Positions 56,345 to 64,000 of a stretch of DNA of 64,000 nt are shown here, one piece after another. The stretch is from positions 4,998,168 through 5,062,167 of the forward strand of contig OZ007513.1 in assembly GCA_963931865.1 (NCBI GenBank). The letters are read 5' to 3'. Every line of letters begins with the position of its first letter. Positions within the stretch are counted from its first letter, which is position 1. The translations under genes were made by a program, and so were the position numbers. Origin of the DNA: Axinella damicornis. Its lineage: Eukaryota; Porifera; Demospongiae; Axinellida; Axinellidae. Below the pieces are notes generated by a model. The model did no database searches. It worked only from the letters and a program-made list of their open reading frames with translations, and was not told the origin of the DNA.

Positions 56345-56591
56345 AATTGAAGAGCTCCGGTCAATAAGGGGAATAAAACGTATTTTTCAAATTTCGAGAA
56401 AACGGATAAATAGAATATTACATCATTTGACCGTAATATTCTATTTAGATTAAATGGAACCGTTCTTGTTTATAGCCACGTGGTTGTCGGCCATCTCCAG
56501 AGAGCGTTTAATGCCCCTTTCACTGGTAGGTTTGACGTTTTTTACCCCTTCTGCTGTGATAATCCCTTTGTCCTCATTCCATAGGACCTGA

Positions 56592-57761
56592 ATGGGCTTG
56601 GAAATGGATGTGCAGTACCCTTGCGGCGGATGTAAATTAGAAGTAAAAGATGGACACCAAGCTGTGCAATGTGAAGGCCCCTGTTCTTCCTGGTTCCACT
56701 GCAGTTGTGGCCTTGGCCTAAAGCTTTCTAGTGCACAGTACAAAAGGCTTGACACTGAAGAAACATGGATGTGTGCTAACTGTTGTGGGGATCACAGTCT
56801 GCCAACCTTCAACAGCGTTAATGCTGTGGATGTCTTTCATTTCGACTTCCAACAGAACATGCCTACACCTAAACTTACAGTAAGCAAGCAGTTCTATATG
56901 CGGCTCTTGTGGACATATCTTTTTGGGATATTCTGTGCCTCGATTAACATAACCTGTGGATTCTTGTGGAATGAGCTAGTCGCACATCGCGGAGCTAATG
57001 ATGTGGTTTCATGCCTTTCGCGATTCATTTATGATACTCGATTTGGGCGTACGGGAGCTAAATGGAGTGTTTGGTGGGCAGACAATTGTGCTGGACAGAA
57101 TAAAAATAACTGTGTTATCTGGTTCTTTCAAGATTTAATTAGAAAAGGTGTCTATTCTAGAATTGACTACAAATTCCTTGTAGTTGGGCATACTTATGGA
57201 CCAACAGATCGATGCTTTGGAGTTATTGAGAAATACTTGAGTCAAATTGAGAATGTATACACTCCACAGGAATGGTATAAGCATGTGAGAGATTCAGCAG
57301 TGAATGCAAGTTCCAGAGTGGAAGTGATTGAGATGCATCAAGACTGTTTTGGCAACCACCGAGACCATCTTCGCCATATGTATACTGAACGTAACAAAGA
57401 TGTAGAAGGAAAGCCTCTAGAATTCAGCAAAGTCCTTTGGTTTAACTTTGGAGTTGGAGAAATGCTTGTGAATGGTGCTGTCGAAAGGAGACAGCATCCT
57501 CAAGAGGTATGGGCACGTTACACCTATGACCTTTCCGAAACACCACGCAGAGTCTCCTTCTATAAGAAGTCTAATTTTAAGGTCCACCTACAACATTTTC
57601 CTCCTCCGCTATATGCAAGTTATCCTCTTGGTATCAAAGCTGCAAAGGCTGCTGATTTAAAGAAGCTGGCAATGAAGTATTTACCTGATACTGCCAAGGA
57701 TATGTACCTTGACCTGCCAGCGATTGAGTTAGAGGAAAGTGAGGATAGTGATAGTGATTGA
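56592..57761 (+). CDS. PHD finger fused to DDE-type transposase C-terminal half (DUF7869-like), 389 aa
   Basis: Intact frame. Residues 11-64 form a PHD finger: C11-x2-C14, C27, C31, H36-x2-C39, C61-x2-C64 (YPCGGCKLEV, SWFHCSC, TWMCANC). From residue 80 the RNase H-like half follows: DVFHFDFQQNMPTPKLT (candidate first Asp, D85), FYMRLLWTYLFGI, VSCLSRFI, WWADNCAGQNKNN (second Asp, D164), KFLVVGHTYGPTDRCFGVIE (D206/E213, candidate third acidic residue), then YTPQEWY. The tail is acidic (ESEDSDSD). The usual N-terminal half, with its 'CDKCD' zinc-binding stretch, is absent here but is found on the opposite strand downstream. No stops or shifts, so this half could be functional. An alternative start is the in-frame methionine four codons later. 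Confidence 0.75.
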   Translation: MGLEMDVQYPCGGCKLEVKDGHQAVQCEGPCSSWFHCSCGLGLKLSSAQYKRLDTEETWMCANCCGDHSLPTFNSVNAVDVFHFDFQQNMPTPKLTVSKQFYMRLLWTYLFGIFCASINITCGFLWNELVAHRGANDVVSCLSRFIYDTRFGRTGAKWSVWWADNCAGQNKNNCVIWFFQDLIRKGVYSRIDYKFLVVGHTYGPTDRCFGVIEKYLSQIENVYTPQEWYKHVRDSAVNASSRVEVIEMHQDCFGNHRDHLRHMYTERNKDVEGKPLEFSKVLWFNFGVGEMLVNGAVERRQHPQEVWARYTYDLSETPRRVSFYKKSNFKVHLQHFPPPLYASYPLGIKAAKAADLKKLAMKYLPDTAKDMYLDLPAIELEESEDSDSD

Positions 57762-57796
57762 TGTGACTTTGCTTGTTGGTATGTATATTTGTATGA

Positions 57797-58015
57797 CACC
57801 TGCTAATGGTGCAACCAGGCTTCATGTTTCCCTGTAATGGCATCTCTCTTGTACGTTCATGACACTCAGGTTGTGCTAATGGTGCAACCAGGCTTCATTC
57901 ATGTTTCCCTGTAATGGCATCTCTCTTGTAAGAACATTTCATGACAGGTTGTACTAATGGGCTTCATGTTTCCCTGTAATGGCATCTCTTGTTGATATTA
58001 AATTTTCATGACACT
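57797..58015. repeat. three tandem repeats between the convergent transposase genes
   Basis: 'ttcatgtttccctgtaatgg' plus 'catctct' and 'catgaca' recurs three times at roughly 60-95 bp spacing. It could be a shared 3' region for the two convergent transcripts. Confidence 0.85.
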
Positions 58016-58152
58016 ATTCCTATTAGAGCACTGCATGCAATTCACCTTGGCAATAATTAACTAATTAATGCATGAAAATTGGCACCTGTACTATATGTAC
58101 AGTCTGCAATGTGACATCAGTGCATGGAGTTTAACGAACAGTGCTTTTCAAA

Positions 58153-59291
58153 TTAACATTCAACATTGGCAGCTGTCCTAGCTTGTGACCAAGACTGCTT
58201 GGACATTTCACAGTCTTTGCGTAAGCTAGCGTAACCATTTTCAGCTAACATGAGATGAGCCTGCAGCTCCTGTTCAAGTTGAGCTTTGTCCCCATCACTC
58301 TCAGCTGCTTCAATGTTTATGTGCAAAGAGTCACATTTATCACATGTATCAGATCGGGGAGATCTGAAGTGAATGTTGAACTCCTTGACAAATATGTCAT
58401 GGTAATAGCGTTCAGAAACAATTGGCTTTATTTCTTCAGAATCAACTTCCTGGTGGCTTACAAGCGCCTCTCTTCTTCTTTCCATACATTCAACATACCG
58501 AGGATCATGCTTAACCAAAAACATTTGGTACATTCTTGCTATCGAAAGATCTGGAGAGAGATAGAGTCTTCCCGGGTTGTCATGCCTAGAGTAATGGCTG
58601 TGTTTGGCAGGAAAAGACAATGTGCTCTCTAACCTTTTGGTGAAGTTCATCGGACACTTTCAAAGGTCGATTACTGTGCTTTCCTCGGCAGTCAGGTTCA
58701 GGCACAGTTGATCCCACAGGCATCTTTTTGCGAAGAATTTCAAGCCTCCGTTTACCAAAGCCATATATTAAGAGAAATGCCTTTTGGCACACCTTCCGAT
58801 TCAGTCCCTTTTCGTCTCGTATCTGGTAATTGACACTGAAGCTGCTTTCTTCGGCAGGTGGTCGACCCACTTTCTTTCCATATTTACTAACAGATGGAAT
58901 ACTCTTCCTCTTGTGACCAACGGACTTCTTTGTTTCCCGTCTAATCATCAGACCAGTCAAATACAAGTTTTGCTCATCATATGTGAGAGCGGAAAAGTGG
59001 TCGTAAAGTCGCAAGGTGTTCAGCTGGGACACACCGATTACAAGCTTTCTTACAGCATTCCTTTCCGACCATATCATCAATGCTGACCTGTGGTGCATTG
59101 CATCGAAGTCCCTTCTTCTTGACATGCTTCCTCTTCCAAGAATCAGGATTTCTGACTCGCTTCCTACCATGTGCACCAACCTCAGCTTCATCTGTGGCGT
59201 TGTCTCCACTCACTTCAATATTTTGTCCTTCTTCCACCTGCATAGTATCAAGGTCATAAGTCAGATTGAATTCTGTGCTACTCGCCGCCAT
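58153..59291 (-). pseudogene. transposase N-terminal half (DUF7869-like), two frameshifts
   Basis: The minus-strand start is MAASSTEFNLTYDLD (59291), then acidic, then basic with KECCKKACNRC (zinc ligands). A frame change near 59000 leads to LYDHFSALTYDEQNLYLTGL, SFSVNYQIRDEKGLNRKVCQ and AFLLIYGFGKRRLEILRK. A second change falls at a T-run near 58630, leading to FPAKHSHYSRHDNPGRLYLS, SERYYHDIFVKEFNIHFRSP and DTCDKCDSLHI. It ends ...SQARTAANVEC at the stop. In the family the next residues would be the 'FDFQ...TP.LT' block, which is instead on the plus strand at about 56830. Either single-base errors or real decay could explain the shifts; the T-run one is a plausible sequencing error. Confidence 0.7.
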
Positions 59292-59441
59292 TCTCGGTCC
59301 ATTTAGCTACGAAAGGGAATCCTTCTCTACCAAAATTTCACTCCCGCATATAGCGCAGGTGTTCACGTGTTCGATTCCGCATTTAACCCTTTTTTGTTCG
59401 AATTACGTTTTATACCCCTTTTTGACCGGAGCACCTCAATT

Positions 59442-60730
59442 CTGGGTATTGGCAATAGCTACTACGCTAATACAGGCCAATAACCAAGTACAAACACAAG
59501 AGCAAAAGTACAAGCACAAAGACATGACTAGTTTACGAGATAGTTAATACACACTTGGGAGGGTAACATCTTCTGTGCCTGGCTCACTCTCACAACAAGT
59601 GGTACACTGAGTTTGTCTTCTAACTTGAACTAACTTGTCGCTGCAGTTCATTCTCCACTTTGTCAACACGCTTGACGGTAGTGTTTAGGAGAGAGGTGAT
59701 GTCCTGCAGCTCAGATTTCACCTCGGCATCCGAGTCTCCCCTGGTAGCCAGTAACTGCAAGCCAGGTACAAAAGGTAGGTGTCAATCCCATAGGCATATT
59801 TCCGTTTGGTAAACACTATACATCAGATAATGCTCATTCATGACCAATACATGAAACTGTCTTCTTGTCTGACTGCTTCCGTAATGTAGTAGGCCTAAAC
59901 TTGACCAACCATCATGCAAAGCCATTGCTTATTGGTGCTATTACTCACCCTGATCCTGAACTCCCATAATGTTGGAGACTGGTCGTATTGCATGGGGATG
60001 CTGACTCCTCAAAGTTCAGAGTTCTCCGTACAACTGATGGTCCTGTTCTGGTTGACTTTATGCTGTGAAACGAACAAAGCATACTTTCACACTGACAAAA
60101 AATGTCAAGGAAACTATGGCTGGAATACCATTTCCACTCTGAATGTTAGAGAATGGAATTTTTGCTGTGCACGATGCTCTTTCAACTGTGGCCAGGTCTC
60201 CATCATATCCCATGAGCATGTGGATATGGTAGGTACCTTGCATCGTCTAGGGCTTCATGGTGCAATGAACAGTATCACAGCAAAAAATTCTGGTCAATTT
60301 AACCCCAAAAATGGGGTTAAATTGACTGAAACTCCAGTAACCCACAAGGTAGATTACAGTAAGCCACATACGTACGTGAAGGTTACTAGCTGTAACCATA
60401 TTTTTGAGGGTTGGATAATAATTACCAAGTAGGGTTATAATTACAAAAGCATGTAGTAATTATTACCTATGCTTTAACTGGTACTAGTTATCCATACTAA
60501 TGTAGCTGTAACCATGGTAGTTAATTATTACCTTCTTTTGTGGATCAGAACAACCACTTATTTGAGAGATCACAGTTACTATTTTCATAGCCATTGTAGT
60601 CCTTAATGTAGTTAATTAACCAATTAGATTGAAACTCAACAGACTGATATATAATATTATGCAAGGAAAAAACAATATTACCCAACAATATAGTCCTACA
60701 AAGACAAAGAAAGGAATCATAAAGTGCGTG
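59442..60730. other. mostly unassigned; one possible terminal exon at 59757-59620 (minus)
   Basis: A minus-strand stretch from a plausible acceptor near 59757 reads ATRGDSDAEVKSELQDITSL and VKRVDKVENELQRQV before a stop at 59620. It is coiled-coil-like and could be a C-terminal exon. I see no matching upstream exon. The rest (59760-60730) is AT-rich with no recognised gene. Confidence 0.35.
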
Positions 60731-60739
60731 GCCATACAG

Positions 60740-61140
60740 TCAAAGGCACCTCTTAATGTCCGATGCCACTGCAATATAAGTACTTGGTCGTTTAAATGAA
60801 TCTGGAAACCCCATTACATAATCTTGAAAAAAAAAGAAAACAGGCTTGGCCTGTTTAGGGTAATCTAAGTTAAACACGTAGTACGCTGAAAATGTAACAA
60901 ACAAAGCCAATGGTAGGGAAGGGACCTCACAGAGGACCCTCTGCTCACAAATGACAAAGTATTGACGTGATCCTTCCCTCACGAAAACAGCCACCCTGGG
61001 AGAATTTCTGTGGGGTTTGCTGGAACACGCTTGGTCCACGTTTGTAACATCCATCTGTGATAACAAGATACAGTCGCACTTCATTTCTTTGCAGCTAGAC
61101 AAATTGCACATTCTTATAGGGTTGCTAGGGAAGGTTGATA
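60740..61140 (-). CDS. possible exon of an unassigned protein
   Basis: The minus-strand frame from about 61140 reads CKEMKCDCILLSQ, then PRVAVFVREGSRQYFVICEQ, LPLALFVTFSAYYVFNLDYP and FFFFQDYVMGFPDSFKRPST, before a stop at 60740. The 'AL..TF..YY.FN..YP......F.Q' pattern resembles the C-terminus of a repetitive, unnamed family I have seen in invertebrate and fish genomes; I cannot name it. It could be a transposon-associated or host gene. Confidence 0.4.
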
Positions 61141-61166
61141 CAGAGTACTTTTGCATTAAGCATGTA

Positions 61167-61722
61167 CCGTACTCTCGCGAAAGTCCGCCCACTCCGCAAA
61201 GAGCACCCACCCCCCACTTTTGGCTCAATTTTCTATATATGGTCAAAGTTTACTCGAATGAGCGCCCACCCTCACGCTATAGCCTCGTGCCTCGTGTAAC
61301 AGGCGATAGAGCGCATTAGTGAGATGTTCCAGCGTATCTGAGGTAAGAACCTCTTTGCAGCAAGTCTCTATTAGTCTGTGTATCCGTATCTATGGTGTCC
61401 ATGTGTGTTGCCTGGCTTGCCTGTGCTGACGACGGCCCCGCGGCCTCCACGCTGGACCTCAGCCAGTGCTTGGTGGCAGCAAAGACGACGTGGTGAGCGG
61501 TGATGTTGCTAGTGACTCCAGCGATGTAGATGTGCTAGGAGGGCTTTGACTCACGCGCGCTTGCTGCTCGATCGCTGCTATTGCGCTAGCTACTTGTGTA
61601 CGTAAACAAAGGTGGGCGCTCTTTCAAGGTTGAATGCGGAAACACTCGAAAGAGCGCCCACCCCCTTGTTTGGTGAGAAAGTAAGATGCAGCGCCCATGG
61701 GCGGACTTTCGCGAGAGTACGG
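61167..61722. mobile_element. TA-flanked MITE, 556 bp, CCGTACTCTCGCG ends
   Basis: The ends CCGTACTCTCGCGAAAGTCC and its complement are flanked by TA (61165-61166 and 61723-61724). A subterminal 'gcgcccacccc' is again repeated in inverted form ('gagcgcccacccccttg'). It shares the CCGTA start and 'gcgccca' motif with the MITE at 6805, so they may be related. Confidence 0.85.
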
Positions 61723-61952
61723 TACGTGCATTCTGACTCAACTTTCTCCATGCATGTGCCTACCCAGGTATTTTTAAGCTTGAGACAATAACAAGGCATC
61801 TGGAGTTAAACGTATGTACATAGCTATACTTATGGTAAGGTAGTTTGCATAGTCTCCGCAAATCTGTGTTTGTTTTGCACATGGTTTTTGTAAGCATGCA
61901 ATTGAAAAGATATATGGTGAGATACAGCAAATCTTCTGCATACACTATATGG

Positions 61953-62335
61953 TACAGACGGGTGGGTTGGGCTAGTTGCAGGGTTGCTGGAAGCTGAGGG
62001 GTGTATAGACGGGTGGGTTGGGCTAGTTGCGTGGTTGCTGGAAGCCGAGGGGGTACAGACGGGTGGGTTGGGCTAGTTGCAGGGTTGCTGGACGCCGAGG
62101 GGTACACGCGGGTGGGTTGGGCTAGTTGCAGGGTTGCTGGAAGCTGAGGGGTGTATAGACAGGTGGGTTGGGCTAGTTGCAGGGTTGCTGGAGGCCGAGG
62201 GGGTACACACGGGTGGGTTGGGCTAGTTGCAGGGTTGCTGGAAGCTGAGGGGTGTATAGACGGGTGGGTTGGGCTAGTTGCAGGGTTGCTGGAAGCTGAG
62301 GGGTGTATAGACGGGTGGGTTGGGCTAGAGTCTCT
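61953..62335. repeat. 57-bp minisatellite, about seven units
   Basis: The unit is 'gacgggtgggttgggctagt' plus 'tgcagggttgctggaagctg' plus 'aggggtgtata'. Several units differ by one or two bases ('gtacac', 'gtacag'). The Gly/Trp/Ala-rich frames on the plus strand and the Pro/Thr/Leu-rich frames on the minus strand are artefacts. Confidence 0.95.
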
Positions 62336-64000
62336 ACTTGCACGGTCACTTTTATCTTGTTAGGCAGCTCATAAAGGCAGTCAACTAGGTCTCCTATGAT
62401 TGCCAGTTGGTCAGACACAGACAGACTTCCAACTGCAATCATGATTGTGACTATGGTGTTCTTATACCACCTGTTGAATGTTGCAGATCCTCTTTCCTGT
62501 ATATTCTGCGTCATTCATGACGACGAGTGGACCCAGATCCTAGTATTCTAGCATCATCATGCCACATGAGCAGGTGCCTATGTATGTCTTTGTAGGTATT
62601 TGTTTCCGCAAATCAGCCGTGGTTTGAGAAGGATGTGTAGCTTCATTTACTTTCACCAGCATGTGGACCAACTCTTCCCGTGCTTTTCTCTCTAGTGTCC
62701 AAGTGCATGAATTCCTCTTGTGCTTCTAAGAGCTTCTTCCGAACGTCAGTCAGAGGTGTCCTTCTGCCGTACACTTCTACCCTGTTTCCTCTCCTTCCCT
62801 TTGTTCACTTGAAGGTCTTCCATAGATTCCCTCTGACCTTGGGGTGATCATGCCTTGTTGATCACAGACTAAAAGAGAATCTAGCAACACTTTCATGCAT
62901 TGATGATTATCTTGAAGGACCTTTCTATCTACTAGGACTCTGATAGAGGCATCATTGACCAGATAAAATGTGTGCTGTTGTAGGTGCTTATGGTCACTAA
63001 ACCTTTCATCCTTTATAAAAGTAATGTAATGTTGAATTTAGGAGCTGTTTGAAACCAGAAAATAGATTATGTGGTGCATCCCTAAGAGTGACACACTTGG
63101 TATCAAATTCCAAACTTCAATCCCAGTAGCGTGCTTCCAATCATGAAAGCCAACATGGGTGAACGCCTTGTCCCAGACTGGACTGAAAAACCGGCATGGA
63201 AAACAGAGGACTGCATTCTTGCACCAGTGGCTTTGTCTAATTGATTTTGGCTGGATGGGGCTTTCGGACTTGTTGTTCGCTATGTCAAATGCCGGCAGAT
63301 CACCTCAGAACTTGTCTGCCCTTTTAGGCCATTACACAAAAGACAAAGTTGCCTGTCTCTTCATCTTGCTGTGTGACCACGATGAGTGAGGACACCAGAG
63401 GGGTATAAACAGACATTAAAAATGATAACTGGTAGATTAGGAGCAGGAAAATGTACAGGACAGGACTCACAGATTATGTAAACTGCAAAGAAGGCATGGA
63501 TAACAGCAGTTTTCATTGCAACAGTGTGGTCTGGTTGATATGCCTAATAAGGGTAAGAAGAGTGCACACTCCAAACAGTATATATAGCCATGTGCCTCTG
63601 GTTACTGATTGCCTGCGGCATGGGTACTAGTAGCAACACCACACAGTTATCATTGAGGGATTGTTCTTGGTATATACGCACAACCCCGCCTTTACACCAC
63701 AAAACCAAGGTGGTTTCAGGCCAAGGCCTGATCATAGTTATTACTTACAAACTTGTGAGCTGCACTGTTCCTCAGTTCCTGGCAGCTAGCAGTATCAAAA
63801 ACTCGTCCCTATTAATATCAATGAAAGTTCATCGCATTGGGAACGTTACAGAGTGTATATGAAAGTACAATTGACACAACAAGGCACCATACAAACTGGT
63901 AGAAAGTCACTGGAACAGAGTTCGGAAGTCAGTGCAAATTGGGTGAATTCTACAAATGCGCATGCGTACAATACAAAATGTGCTCATGACATTTTGCTGA
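62336..64000. other. no firmly supported gene
   Basis: Two minus-strand stretches look protein-like: 62514-62340 (FNRWYKNTIVTIMIAVGSLS, VDCLYELPNKIKV) and about 62780-62680 (GRRTPLTDVRKKLLEAQEEF). They could be exons of one gene, but no family or splice chain could be established. The remainder to the window end shows nothing recognisable. Confidence 0.35.

Larger units (their letters stand above)
56345..59441. mobile_element. 3.1-kb TIR transposon with a transposase split over two convergent genes
   Basis: The left end AATTGAAGAGCTCCGGTCAA (56345) and the complement of the right end AATTGAGGTGCTCCGGTCAA match and continue 'aagggg.ataaaacgta'. The two genes inside face each other (plus 56592-57761, minus 59291-58153). 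They correspond respectively to the C-terminal and N-terminal halves of a transposase family that in other animals is one polypeptide, as I recall it (DUF7869-like). The 390 bp between the stops hold three tandem repeats. Target duplication is unclear. Confidence 0.75.

Noticed and set aside
61760..62514. Pro/Thr/Leu-rich minus-strand proteins with repeats
   Set aside because: They are translations of the 57-bp minisatellite; only the part before the array (from 62514) has any protein-like look.

Overview
The window reads as nuclear DNA of an invertebrate animal. Genes are split by GT-AG introns in consistent phase. There are tRNA-derived SINEs, LINE reverse transcriptase remnants, Tc1/mariner, Mutator-like, KDZ-like and Helitron-type relics, and many foldback MITEs. 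No bacterial operons, Shine-Dalgarno sites or rRNA are visible. A sponge (demosponge) is my best guess, from the style of the transposon proteins and the frequent 'ataattat' motifs, but this is inference only; a cnidarian or another invertebrate is not excluded.

Layout. 1-4.2 kb: a KDZ-type transposase remnant, a poly-C tract and a large minisatellite. 4.2-13.8 kb: eight exons, all compatible in phase, of a glycoside hydrolase family 116 (GBA2-like) enzyme, with MITEs and nested inverted repeats in the introns; its N-terminal exons are not in view. 14-21 kb: transposon-on-transposon structure. A LINE carries a Mutator-like element that encodes Ulp1-like protease and PHD relics, and a second Mutator-like element has roughly 350-bp inverted ends made of hairpin arrays. 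21.8-23.1 kb: an intact single-exon GT6 (ABO/alpha-galactosyltransferase family) glycosyltransferase. 24.2-24.9 kb: a LINE C-terminus. 25.5-28.0 kb: an apparently complete Tc1/mariner-superfamily transposon with a DD34E transposase on the minus strand and a convergent two-exon accessory gene on the plus strand. 29.5-43.7 kb: mostly repeats, including a segmental duplication of part of the GH116 gene with a dead exon copy, a SINE and a 408-bp foldback. 44.2-48.4 kb: a decayed relative of the two-gene mariner element. 50-51 kb: a Pif1/Helitron-type helicase relic. 52.1-54.3 kb: a duplicated segment in which one copy carries a six-unit 122-bp tandem array. 56.3-59.4 kb: a 3.1-kb terminal-inverted-repeat transposon in which the two halves of one transposase family lie on opposite strands as convergent genes. 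59.6-64 kb: a few possible exons, another TA-flanked MITE and a 57-bp minisatellite.

The only clear candidate host genes are the GH116 enzyme and the GT6 enzyme, both carbohydrate-active. Almost everything else recognisable is transposon-derived. The recurring theme is two convergent genes per DNA transposon: an intact pair at 25.5-28.0 kb, a decayed pair at 44.2-48.4 kb, and a split transposase at 56.3-59.4 kb.
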